Source: Saprospiraceae bacterium
Lineage (GTDB): Bacteria > Bacteroidota > Bacteroidia > Chitinophagales > Saprospiraceae
Length of the DNA: 64,000 nucleotides
NCBI GenBank assembly: GCA_028285545.1
Contig: JANQPA010000063.1
Span: forward strand, 100,223-164,222
Direction of reading: 5' to 3'
The notes under the pieces are model-generated. The model searched no databases and had not been told where the DNA came from. It saw nothing but the letters and a program-made list of their open reading frames with translations. Shown in pieces: positions 45,224-53,557 of the stretch. Numbering within the stretch: position 1 is the stretch's first letter; every line of letters starts with the position of its first letter. Position numbers and translations under genes: made by a program.

Positions 45224-45943
45224 ATGCCGGATAAGCGCAAACATAGAGGACAACATCCCTCTGATGCAGCATTATTTTCTTCTGCACAGCTGCCCAAGTT
45301 ATCTCTGGCTGCTTATGATTTATCCTGGCTTCTTGGAAAAGGGTATGCTGAAAAGGCTTCCGTTAAATTAGTAGGAGATAGATATCGACTCAAGCAACGT
45401 CAAAGGCTGGCCTTAAGAAGAATTGTTTGTACAGAAATACAGCGTTTGAACCGGCAGGATAAAGAATTGAAGAGCGAAGAAATGAAGGGGCAAAAACTTT
45501 TAATTGATGGCCTCAACTTATTAATAACAATAGAAAGCGCACTGTCTAGGGGATTGATATTTGAGGGATTGGATGGTGCTTATCGTGATCTTGCTAGTGT
45601 TCATGGGACCTACAAAAAAGTTATAGAAACTAGGGAGGCCATTCAAATTATTGGCCAAAGTTTATCAGAACTTAACACTGGCCAGATAACCTGGTTGTTA
45701 GACAAGCCGGTGAGTAATAGTGGCCGAATAAAACAACTTTTATGCGAGATAGCTCAGGAAAATAATTGGAATTGGGATGTAGAACTGGTAAATAACCCAG
45801 ATACCATTATGATGCATTCAATCGTTCCAATAGTTTCTAGTGATAGCCTGATCCTCGATCATACCAAATCTTGGTTTAACTTGCCTAAGCATCTTATTGA
45901 TGCCTATATTCCAGAAGCAGTCATTCTACGCTTTTCAATCTAG
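45224..45943 (+). CDS. DUF434 domain-containing protein
   Basis: A 239-residue soluble protein that matches the DUF434/DUF5616 family by pattern: H-P-S-D-A-A-L-F near the N-terminus, D-L-S-W-L-L-G-K-G-Y, L-V-G-D-R-Y-R-L-K-Q-R-Q-R, L-L-I-D-G-L-N-L-L-I-T-I-E, D-G-A-Y-R-D-L and L-D-K-P-V-S-N-S-G-R. The D-G-L-N and conserved aspartates suggest a metal-dependent nuclease-like fold, but no function is known. Length is normal for the family. It stands alone with a structured leader region upstream. Confidence 0.75.
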   Translation: MPDKRKHRGQHPSDAALFSSAQLPKLSLAAYDLSWLLGKGYAEKASVKLVGDRYRLKQRQRLALRRIVCTEIQRLNRQDKELKSEEMKGQKLLIDGLNLLITIESALSRGLIFEGLDGAYRDLASVHGTYKKVIETREAIQIIGQSLSELNTGQITWLLDKPVSNSGRIKQLLCEIAQENNWNWDVELVNNPDTIMMHSIVPIVSSDSLILDHTKSWFNLPKHLIDAYIPEAVILRFSI

Positions 45944-46031
45944 CGGTCTTATTTTCAATTCATCTGCCCTTTTACTCAACTCAGTATGAAAGATTGGATT
46001 GGAATGGGCTGTTGAAAGATCTTTGTTTCAA

Positions 46032-48194
46032 ATGAAGATCAAAAAAATGTACCACAAACCATTTTTCTTAGGGCTGTTCATCCTATTTACATTGCAGTTA
46101 GCTTCCCAAAATACCCTTATCGTGGGTAAGATAAGTGATAAAAAGGGAGAGCCTATAATAGGCGCTAATGTTTATATTGAAGGAACCTATGATGGGACAA
46201 CCTCGGAATCAGATGGACTTTATCAATTTAATACAGAGGAAAAAGGAGAACAAACCTTAGCGGTAAGTTATATCGGATATGAAGATTTTTCCATTACACT
46301 GAATATTAGTGGAGAAAAGGTTTCTTTGGATATTGTTTTAGAAGAAACTATCAATGAATTAAATGAAGTCGTCATTACTGCCGGAGCCTTTGAAGCCAGT
46401 GATGAGAAAAAATCGGTTGTCTTAAAACCTTTAGATATTGTACTCACAGCGGGAGCTACAGCCGATCTAGCCGGAGCCCTGAATACCTTGCCCGGAACCC
46501 AGACGGTAGGAGAGGAGGGTTTATTATTTGTTAGGGGAGGGGCTTCCTATGAGACCAAAACCTTTATTGATGGACTGCTGGTTTTAAGACCTTATGCAAG
46601 TAGTGTTCCGGATATGCCGGCCAGGAATCGTTTCTCTCCCTTTTTATTTAAAGGAACTTTATTCAGTACAGGTGGATATTCAGCAGAATATGGTCAGGCC
46701 TTATCTGCAGCCCTTGTTCTGCAAACCCAGGACCTGGCACCAGAAACACTTACAAGTATATCTTTAATGTCTATTGGACTTGGAGCCTCCCATACCCAAC
46801 GCTGGGAAAATAGCTCACTCACCATTGGTGGAGATTATTCGAACCTGAGCCCCTACATGTCTTTGATCAATCAAAATGTAAGCTGGCACTTAGCACCGCA
46901 GGGCATGAATAGTCAATTGGTATACCGTAAAAAGACCAGTGAAACAGGCATGCTAAAGGTCATGGCCAATGCCAGTACTAATAAATTGGCTCTTGATTAT
47001 CCGCGCGCTGAGGACCTTTCCTTGGTAAGATTGGATTTGCATAATCAAAACCTGTTTTTAAATGCAACTTACAGTGAGATTTTGAATGATAAGTGGTCTT
47101 TGTTTACTGGCCTTGCCTATACTGAGGATACCGATAAAATTGCAGAAAAATTTCAATTTGATACCAGAGAAAGGTCTGCCCAGCTTAAACTAAAATGGAA
47201 GTATACAAGTGGGGATTTTGTTAGCTTCAATATGGGCCTGGAATATTGGAATCAGCACTACAAACAGGATTTTATTGAAGCAAATGAACTGCTTTGGGCA
47301 CCCAGCCTACAAAATAATTATGGTGCAGCCTTTTTTGAAGCCAATATTTATTTAAGCAAAAAGCTGGTCAGTCGGGCTGGCTTAAGAACAGAATACAGCA
47401 GTATAATTGATCGTTGGAATGTAGCACCACGCTGGTCTTTAGCCTATAAAACTGGCGATTATAGCCAATTTTCATTTGCTTATGGAGCATTCTTTCAAAA
47501 CCCGGAAAACCAACAACTTATTTATAGGCGGGACCTAAATTTTGAAAGAGCTAATCATTTTATGCTCAATTTCCAAAAAATTCACAATGATCGAATCTTT
47601 AGAATTGAAGCTTATGAAAAAAATTATGACCAACTGATTACATTTCCCTCCTTGAGAAGTAGGAATATTGATAACAACGGAGATGGTTATGCCAGGGGAA
47701 TTGATCTTTTTTATCGGGACAGAAAAACTTTTGAGAATGTTGATTTTTGGCTTTCCTATAGTTTATTAGATACCCGACGATTGTTTAGAGACTTTCCGGA
47801 ATCTTCAACACCAAATTTTGCCTCAAAACACAATCTCTCAATCGTCTATAAGCAATGGTTGCCAAAAATAAATACCATGCTTGGTTGGACCTATTCTTAT
47901 GGGAGTCCCAGACCTTATAATGATCCTAATTCCTCATTTTTTAATGCCGAAAGAACTCCAACTTATCATGACTTAAGTTTTAATGCCAGTTATCTGACCA
48001 ACTGGTTTGGAAATTTCACCATTGTATATGTCTCAGTAAGTAATGTTTTTGGATTTGAGCAAAATTTCGGCCGAAGATTTAGCACATCACCCGATGCAAA
48101 TGGACAGTTTTCTTCTATTGCCGTAGATCCTCAAGCCAGAAGGTTTCTCTTCCTGGGAGTTTTTCTCTCTTTAGGTCAAGAAAGAGATTTCTAA
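46032..48194 (+). CDS. TonB-dependent outer-membrane receptor
   Basis: A SusC/CirA-type receptor. I start at the ATG at 46032 (720 residues); an ATG 15 nt later is equally possible, and both precede the signal peptide. Domains: carboxypeptidase-regulatory-like domain (about 22-105, V-G-K-I-S-D-K-K-G-E-P-I-I-G-A-N-V), plug (about 125-230) and a 22-strand beta-barrel. At 720 residues it is shorter than SusC proteins, and no SusD gene follows, so it probably takes up a metal or small molecule. The next gene, 37 nt downstream, encodes a secreted TPR-like protein. Confidence 0.88.
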   Translation: MKIKKMYHKPFFLGLFILFTLQLASQNTLIVGKISDKKGEPIIGANVYIEGTYDGTTSESDGLYQFNTEEKGEQTLAVSYIGYEDFSITLNISGEKVSLDIVLEETINELNEVVITAGAFEASDEKKSVVLKPLDIVLTAGATADLAGALNTLPGTQTVGEEGLLFVRGGASYETKTFIDGLLVLRPYASSVPDMPARNRFSPFLFKGTLFSTGGYSAEYGQALSAALVLQTQDLAPETLTSISLMSIGLGASHTQRWENSSLTIGGDYSNLSPYMSLINQNVSWHLAPQGMNSQLVYRKKTSETGMLKVMANASTNKLALDYPRAEDLSLVRLDLHNQNLFLNATYSEILNDKWSLFTGLAYTEDTDKIAEKFQFDTRERSAQLKLKWKYTSGDFVSFNMGLEYWNQHYKQDFIEANELLWAPSLQNNYGAAFFEANIYLSKKLVSRAGLRTEYSSIIDRWNVAPRWSLAYKTGDYSQFSFAYGAFFQNPENQQLIYRRDLNFERANHFMLNFQKIHNDRIFRIEAYEKNYDQLITFPSLRSRNIDNNGDGYARGIDLFYRDRKTFENVDFWLSYSLLDTRRLFRDFPESSTPNFASKHNLSIVYKQWLPKINTMLGWTYSYGSPRPYNDPNSSFFNAERTPTYHDLSFNASYLTNWFGNFTIVYVSVSNVFGFEQNFGRRFSTSPDANGQFSSIAVDPQARRFLFLGVFLSLGQERDF

Positions 48195-48231
48195 TAATAA
48201 TTCATCAAAAAATCTATAAAATCAATAACTA

Positions 48232-48891
48232 ATGAGAACCATTATCTTTCTATTTTCTGGATTATTTCTTTTTTCCACCCCTCTTCAGGCCCAGCAATCT
48301 AAATATGAAAAGGCCATGGCATCAGCAGTAGATAACATCCGTGCAGCCCAGGATGCTGAGTCTTTTCTTGCTGCAGCCAATGTTTTTGAGCGCATTGCCA
48401 AAGCTGAGGCTGAAGAGTGGTTGCCCTTATATTATCAATCCTATGCTCATATGATGACTGCTATTCATTATTTCGGTCAGCAAAAAATGAATGATTGCCT
48501 GGCACATGTAAAAAAAGCAGAGGAAAAAATTGAATTAGCGAAAAAGATAGCGCCTAAGGAATCGGAAATATTTGCTCTCCATGCTTTTATTTTACAAGGG
48601 TATATTTGGGAGGATCCACAATCTAAAGGCGCTCAATATACACCAATGGTCATGCAGGCCGCCGAAACAGCCATCGCTTTAAATTCAGAAAATCCCAGAG
48701 GCTTTTACATTAAAGGGCAGCAACTTTTTCATATGCCAACCTTTTTTGGCGGTGGGCCAGAAGCAGCAATGCCTTTTTTGAAGAAAGCATTGGAAAAGTA
48801 CGAGGATTTTAAGCCAGTATCTTCCCTTTATCCCAATTGGGGCAAGGCTAATGTTGAGCAATTGATAGGCCAAGTTGGTAATGGAAACTAG
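48232..48891 (+). CDS. Secreted TPR-like protein
   Basis: 219 residues, signal peptide 1-20 (ends L-Q-A-Q), then helices in TPR-like arrangement (W-L-P-L-Y-Y-Q-S-Y-A-H-M-M-T-A, A-E-T-A-I-A-L-N-S-E-N-P-R-G-F-Y-I-K-G-Q). Near the C-terminus P-T-F-F-G-G-G-P-E-A-A-M-P-F-L is a conserved feature of this Bacteroidota family. It follows the TonB receptor gene closely, so the two are likely co-transcribed. Function not known. Confidence 0.75.
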   Translation: MRTIIFLFSGLFLFSTPLQAQQSKYEKAMASAVDNIRAAQDAESFLAAANVFERIAKAEAEEWLPLYYQSYAHMMTAIHYFGQQKMNDCLAHVKKAEEKIELAKKIAPKESEIFALHAFILQGYIWEDPQSKGAQYTPMVMQAAETAIALNSENPRGFYIKGQQLFHMPTFFGGGPEAAMPFLKKALEKYEDFKPVSSLYPNWGKANVEQLIGQVGNGN

Positions 48892-48897
48892 TTCAAT

Positions 48898-49020
48898 GGG
48901 TAGATGGGCAGATTTGCAGATGAGTAGATTTTAGATGGTTTGATGCTGCGATCCTATGATTTTGTGATAATATAATAGGCAGATTTGCAGATTGATCATC
49001 TACAAATTTACCAATCTGCT
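48898..49020. repeat. Degenerate gcagatttgcagat word array
   Basis: Words around gcagatttgcagat, gtagat and, in inverted form, atctgc recur through this stretch, with two copies of gcagatttgcagat 66 nt apart. It forms a loose array between the TPR protein gene and the LytS gene. A short acgtgaacac array follows at 49089-49105. Confidence 0.6.
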
Positions 49021-49138
49021 GATTCTGCGCAATTAGCGTGCAAAAAAGCTCAAATAAATAATTTATCATTCAATTGAACATTCCCTAAACGTGAACACGT
49101 GAACTCAAAACAAAATTCTATTTTAGCAAAAAAACAAG

Positions 49139-50194
49139 GTGAGTAAGTTCTACAAAAAATATAACGGTATTTTCAGGCTTCGCAATTTATTGACCCTTTC
49201 ATTAATTGGAGGTGTCCTGATTACTGTTATTTTTTTGCCATTGTATAGTGATTTAAGTCAGAAAAAACTGATGACTGTTTTTTTATACAATGCATTGCTC
49301 ACCATTTTTTTGAGTTTAGTAAATGGCTTTATTTCCAATAATGTGAATATTTCCTGGTTGGAGCAGCCTTTAAAACGCTTTTTTGTTAGCCTGTTTTTAA
49401 CAATTATAGGGACTGTGATGGTTGCCTTGTTTGTACGAGGAATAATTGGCAATCTATTATTTAATGTTCCGGTTCTTGTATTATTGAAGACCCTTGATAC
49501 TGAATATTATTATAATGTAATTATGATCACTTTGGTGATTAGCACCTTTTTGCACGGCCGAGCATTTTTATTTGAATTGAGAAGATCCATTGAAAAATCA
49601 GAAGCACTCAAAAGGGCTCATTTAAGCTCTCAATATGAAAGTTTAAAAAATCAGGTCAATCCTCACTTTTTATTCAATAGTTTAAATGTACTCACAGCAC
49701 TGGTCCATAAAGATGCGGATTTATCTGAGAAATTTATCAGGCAATTAGCTAATGTGTATCGTTATGTTTTGGAGGTAAATGATCAGGAATTGGTTAGCCT
49801 TGAAAAGGAAAAAGAGGCTTTATTGGCTTACATTTTTTTATTAAAGATCCGATTTGGGGATAATATTATTGTAGAGCTTGACATTGAAGACACTGAAAAT
49901 CAGCTGATTCCTCCTTTAGCCTTACAAATGCTGGTTGAAAATGCGGTAAAACACAACATTGTATCTAAAGAACAGCCTTTAAGAATAAAACTTGTTCTTC
50001 AAGCCAATGATCAAATATTTATCACCAATAACCTGCAGAAGAAAGAGCAACAAGCTAATCATTTGGGTATTGGTTTGGAAAATATTAAAAAACGCTATCA
50101 AAAATTTATTGATAAAGAGGTCATAATCAAGGAGAGTGAAAAAAGTTTTGAGGTTTTATTACCCATTATTAAACTAAGTCCTGCTACTTTATAA
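49139..50194 (+). CDS. LytS/YehU-type sensor histidine kinase
   Basis: 351 residues, GTG start. Four membrane helices (about 19-36, 44-62, 82-104, 108-140) are followed by a His_kinase domain with H176 in N-P-H-F-L-F-N-S-L, and an ATPase domain with M-L-V-E-N-A-V-K-H-N and G-I-G-L-E-N-I. These kinases work with LytTR response regulators. The regulator gene starts 10 nt downstream. Confidence 0.9.
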   Translation: MSKFYKKYNGIFRLRNLLTLSLIGGVLITVIFLPLYSDLSQKKLMTVFLYNALLTIFLSLVNGFISNNVNISWLEQPLKRFFVSLFLTIIGTVMVALFVRGIIGNLLFNVPVLVLLKTLDTEYYYNVIMITLVISTFLHGRAFLFELRRSIEKSEALKRAHLSSQYESLKNQVNPHFLFNSLNVLTALVHKDADLSEKFIRQLANVYRYVLEVNDQELVSLEKEKEALLAYIFLLKIRFGDNIIVELDIEDTENQLIPPLALQMLVENAVKHNIVSKEQPLRIKLVLQANDQIFITNNLQKKEQQANHLGIGLENIKKRYQKFIDKEVIIKESEKSFEVLLPIIKLSPATL

Positions 50195-50203
50195 TTTATT
50201 CAA

Positions 50204-50968
50204 ATGATGAAGATATTGATCATTGAAGATGAAATGCTAGCGGCAGAACGATTAACCGAATTACTCAAACAGTTGAATAAAGATTTTGAGATATTAAGCA
50301 TTTTAGATACTGTTAATTCTGCAGTAAAATGGTTTAAGAAAAATCCGGATCCGGATTTAGTTTTTTTTGATATCCAATTAGCAGATGGGCTGAGTTTTCA
50401 GATTTTTGATCAGGTAAAAGTAAGCTGCCCAATAATTTTTACTACCGCATATGATGAATATGCCATTCAAGCCTTTAAAACCAATAGCATCGCTTATCTC
50501 CTGAAGCCCATAAACCTTAATGACCTGGAAGATACTTTCAAAAAAATCGAGGTATTAAGATCAACTTTCACAAATGGGCAAATCGCTGTAGATTGGGATG
50601 ACGTCAGAAAGAAATTACAGAAAAATCCTTATAAGAAAAGGTTTATTGTTAAAAGCGGTAGTCATTTTTATTCTATAAAAACCAATGACATCCAATGCTT
50701 TTTTAGCGAACATAAAATGGCCTGGTTGCAGCAATTTAATGGTAAAAAATATGCCCTGGACCTAAGCCTTGATGATTTAGAACTACAACTTGACCCCACT
50801 CAGTTTTTCCGCATTAATCGTAAGTTTATTCTTAACCTGGAGGTGGTAAATAAGGTGGTAGCTTACTCAGGAAGCCGCCTGAAGTTAACTTTGGCTCATC
50901 ACGAAGATGAAAAAATTATTGTCAGTAGAGAACGGGTGGCTGAATTTAAGGAGTGGCTGGATCAGTAA
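50204..50968 (+). CDS. LytTR-family response regulator
   Basis: 254 residues: a receiver domain with acidic pocket E8-D9, phospho-acceptor D56 in F-F-D-I-Q-L and Lys in L-L-K-P-I-N, and a C-terminal LytTR DNA-binding domain (about 145-254) with F-R-I-N-R-K-F-I-L-N. It is the partner of the kinase upstream. The target genes are unknown. Confidence 0.92.
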   Translation: MMKILIIEDEMLAAERLTELLKQLNKDFEILSILDTVNSAVKWFKKNPDPDLVFFDIQLADGLSFQIFDQVKVSCPIIFTTAYDEYAIQAFKTNSIAYLLKPINLNDLEDTFKKIEVLRSTFTNGQIAVDWDDVRKKLQKNPYKKRFIVKSGSHFYSIKTNDIQCFFSEHKMAWLQQFNGKKYALDLSLDDLELQLDPTQFFRINRKFILNLEVVNKVVAYSGSRLKLTLAHHEDEKIIVSRERVAEFKEWLDQ

Positions 50969-51020
50969 AAATCTTCCTCCAGGGTCCTGCTAATTTCTAT
51001 TTCCAGAGCCTATACCTACT

Positions 51021-51061
51021 CATTTTCCCATTTCACTTCATCATTTTCCCATTTCACTTCA
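51021..51061. repeat. Two tandem copies of a 21-bp unit
   Basis: The unit begins cattttcccatttcacttc and is repeated head to tail with one difference at the end. It lies between the LytTR gene and the small lipoprotein gene. Confidence 0.9.
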
Positions 51062-51182
51062 ATTAAATTCTTTTCCCTGAACTTCTGAAGCATCTTTGCG
51101 CCATGATTCACTCTTAATCCTCACCTGGTATTTAACCACATTCAAACCAAATTTTTAAACAATTTATCAATTCCAATTAACC

Positions 51183-51590
51183 ATGAATCTTTCAAAATCA
51201 GTATTCATTGCATTATTGTCATTCACATTTTTGTTTGCCTGTCAAAAGGAAGAGGGAGCTAGTCCAAGCCCTGATTCAGGAGTAGACTTAGCTACGGAAA
51301 TTGCCGGTGATTTTCAGGGGGCTCTAATTCTGGGTTCCGGCCTCAAGAGTAATTATACCGTCAGCGTAACTCGTATAGGTAAGAATAAAATAAGTGTAAA
51401 AGGAGAGGATAGTGAATTCCCAACGTTTTCAGTAGAAATAGTGGCTTTAAAATCGGGAGGCTTTGACTGGATTGTTGAGAAAGACGATGTTAACTCAATA
51501 AAAGGAGTTACCTATTCCCGACCTGACAATAGCTTAATGACGCATGATGATGTAAATGATGTACAGTTTTCAGGACAGCGAAAGCAATAA
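51183..51590 (+). CDS. Small lipoprotein of unknown function
   Basis: 135 residues with a lipoprotein signal (C20 in T-F-L-F-A-C). The mature part is a small beta-rich domain (A-G-D-F-Q-G-A-L-I-L, Y-T-V-S-V-T-R-I-G-K-N-K-I-S-V-K) typical of short Bacteroidota lipoproteins. No function can be assigned. A terminator follows. Confidence 0.65.
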   Translation: MNLSKSVFIALLSFTFLFACQKEEGASPSPDSGVDLATEIAGDFQGALILGSGLKSNYTVSVTRIGKNKISVKGEDSEFPTFSVEIVALKSGGFDWIVEKDDVNSIKGVTYSRPDNSLMTHDDVNDVQFSGQRKQ

Positions 51591-51619
51591 ATCCATCAAC
51601 GAAAGGAATTTATGTACAG

Positions 51620-51653
51620 CAGGAGTAAATTGTTTGAATATAATTTTCTCCTG
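51620..51653 (+). terminator. Terminator after the small lipoprotein gene
   Basis: Stem caggagtaaatt (51620-51631) with aattttctcctg (51642-51653), one mismatch, followed by ttttatttttaag. Confidence 0.75.
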
Positions 51654-51704
51654 TTTTATTTTTAAGGTGTGACCTAGACAAAAGCTAACCAAACAAAACC
51701 AGCG

Positions 51705-53114
51705 ATGGGAAATTTTTATCAAAAACTACTTGATTGGGCTATCCACCCAAAACTGATCAAGGATCCCGAAATCTTTCGCAAGGCCAAATTTGCGGCAGAT
51801 TTTTCCTTTTTGAATATTGCCACTGCCCTTTTATATACCTCATTTTATGTTTATGCCGGATTTATTCCCGGTATTATTTCCGTTTCATTTGGATATTTAG
51901 GAGTTGCTATTGCCTTTTTTATTTTGAAAAAAATTGGGCATCTACACTTATTGGCTCATTGGTATGCTTTTACCATTCTATATATAATAAGCCCTATTGG
52001 CTTTTGGGATGGGGGTATACAGTCGGTGGCTTTTATTCACTATTGTATTGGCATTTTAGGAGCATTTTGGATTGGAAATATGAAAATTGGATTTTTATGG
52101 ACCGCCATTTTTATGTCAATAATGATTGCGCTGGGAGTATTTGAATATCTTGGAATTCAGTTTCCTGATTGGATAATAGGCCAAAATCAAGTCATCTTTG
52201 TTTATTTAGTATCCATAGGGATTCTTGGCTTTGTAGCCCAAATATCGGCTATCAGCGAAATGGGTTTACAGGATCTGCAATCAAAACTATCGAAGAGTAA
52301 GGAGCAATTGGTTGAAAAAGAAAAAATGGCCTCCTTGGGGCAACTTACCGCAGGTATTGCTCATGAAATAAATAACCCAATCAATTTTATGAATGGGAAT
52401 GCCATTGCTCTTCAAATGGATTTAAAGGACCTGGAGCCCATACTTGCTGAACTGCTTGAATGGAAGAAAAGCCCCAACTCAAATAAAAGCCTTCAGAAAA
52501 TTAAAAACCACTTATCCGATGTAGATCTGGCCTTTGTTTTAGATGAAATGAATCACATCACGGATGGCATTCAAAGAGGAAGCAAGCGGATACAAAATAT
52601 AGTGAGTAGTTTAAAAACTTTTTCTCACCAGTCAGAAGAAAAATTTAGCCTGCATCAGCTCAATGATTTATTGAATGCTGCCCTCACCATCTTGCAAAAC
52701 AAAATTAATGAGCATCAGATTGTTATCAGAAAACACTATGGAGACTTGCCGGAGATTTCATGTATGCCTGCTCGGCTGAACCAGGTTTTTATGAATCTTC
52801 TGGATAATGCCATTGATGCCATTGGAATGAAAGGAACTATCACATTGTCGACCAGTCTGGATAATGATTATGCCATTATCAGCATTCACGATACTGGAGT
52901 TGGGATTGAAGAGCAGGACAGACCTTATTTGTTTGACCCATTTTATACAACTAAGGAGATTGGCAAAGGCACTGGCCTTGGACTCTCCATTAGCTATGGG
53001 ATTATTAAAGAACATGGTGGAAGAATTGAAGTTTTTAGTAAGTTAAATGAGGGAACAGAATTCAGAGTGAAATTGCCCCTGAAAGAGGCCCCTGCCACCG
53101 ATAATGAAATTTAA
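51705..53114 (+). CDS. Membrane sensor histidine kinase
   Basis: 469 residues: about six membrane helices in the first 190 residues, a short coiled linker, then a HisKA-type kinase. The H-box is G-I-A-H-E-I-N-N-P-I-N-F with H about residue 221; N-box L-L-D-N-A-I-D-A, G1 D-T-G-V-G-I, G2 G-T-G-L-G-L-S follow. This variant of the H-box (HEINNP) is that of NtrB/ZraS-like kinases. No response regulator lies adjacent, so its partner is elsewhere. It is 71 nt upstream of the BlaI gene but separated by that gene's own promoter. Confidence 0.9.
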   Translation: MGNFYQKLLDWAIHPKLIKDPEIFRKAKFAADFSFLNIATALLYTSFYVYAGFIPGIISVSFGYLGVAIAFFILKKIGHLHLLAHWYAFTILYIISPIGFWDGGIQSVAFIHYCIGILGAFWIGNMKIGFLWTAIFMSIMIALGVFEYLGIQFPDWIIGQNQVIFVYLVSIGILGFVAQISAISEMGLQDLQSKLSKSKEQLVEKEKMASLGQLTAGIAHEINNPINFMNGNAIALQMDLKDLEPILAELLEWKKSPNSNKSLQKIKNHLSDVDLAFVLDEMNHITDGIQRGSKRIQNIVSSLKTFSHQSEEKFSLHQLNDLLNAALTILQNKINEHQIVIRKHYGDLPEISCMPARLNQVFMNLLDNAIDAIGMKGTITLSTSLDNDYAIISIHDTGVGIEEQDRPYLFDPFYTTKEIGKGTGLGLSISYGIIKEHGGRIEVFSKLNEGTEFRVKLPLKEAPATDNEI

Positions 53115-53128
53115 TTTCCATCTTCTTG

Positions 53129-53159
53129 TTGCATTTTAAAAACTTTTATTCTACATTTG
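53129..53159 (+). promoter_or_regulatory. Bacteroidota-type promoter of the BlaI/BlaR1 operon
   Basis: TTG at 53129-53131, a 20-nt spacer, and tacatttg at 53152-53159, which matches TAnnTTTG. The -7 box lies inside the first operator palindrome. Confidence 0.75.
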
Positions 53160-53185
53160 TAGAAACAATTCTAAAATTGTAGAAT
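53149..53185. promoter_or_regulatory. Two BlaI-type operator palindromes
   Basis: Operator 1, ttctaca-tt-tgtagaa (53149-53164), is a perfect 7-2-7 palindrome containing TACAnnTGTA, the core of BlaI/MecI and CopY operators. Operator 2, attctaaa-at-tgtagaat (53168-53185), has one mismatch and ends directly before the ATG at 53186. Confidence 0.85.
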
Positions 53186-53557
53186 ATGAGTTTGTCAAAA
53201 ACAGAAGAAATCCTCATTCAGCATCTTTGGAAATTGAAGAAAGCCTATATGAAGGATATCCTGGAAGCTTACCCTGAGCCCAAACCTGCGGCTACCACCA
53301 TTGCTACCTTATTAAAAAGGATGCGTGACAAGGGCTATATTGACTATGAAAAGCATGGAAGTGTAAGGGCATATTTTCCATTGATTAGTAAAGCCAAATA
53401 TTTAAAGAAACAATTTGGTAGCATGATGGAACAATATTTTGACAATTCCACTACTCAATTTGCTTCTTTTTTTGCTGAGGAATCCAATCTAAGCCAGGAA
53501 CAACTACTGGAGCTTAAGAAAATTATTGATGAGCAGTTAAAATCAAAAAAGAAATGA
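53186..53557 (+). CDS. blaI: BlaI/MecI/CopY-family repressor
   Basis: 123 residues with an N-terminal winged helix (about 1-75, E-I-L-I-Q-H-L-W, T-T-I-A-T-L-L-K-R-M-R-D-K-G-Y) and a C-terminal dimerisation helix. In this family a BlaR1-type protease cleaves the repressor to switch the operon on. It sits directly upstream of a BlaR1-like gene, with a 4-nt overlap (ATGA). Two palindromic operators precede it, so it is self-regulated. No beta-lactamase gene is next to it. Confidence 0.92.
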   Translation: MSLSKTEEILIQHLWKLKKAYMKDILEAYPEPKPAATTIATLLKRMRDKGYIDYEKHGSVRAYFPLISKAKYLKKQFGSMMEQYFDNSTTQFASFFAEESNLSQEQLLELKKIIDEQLKSKKK

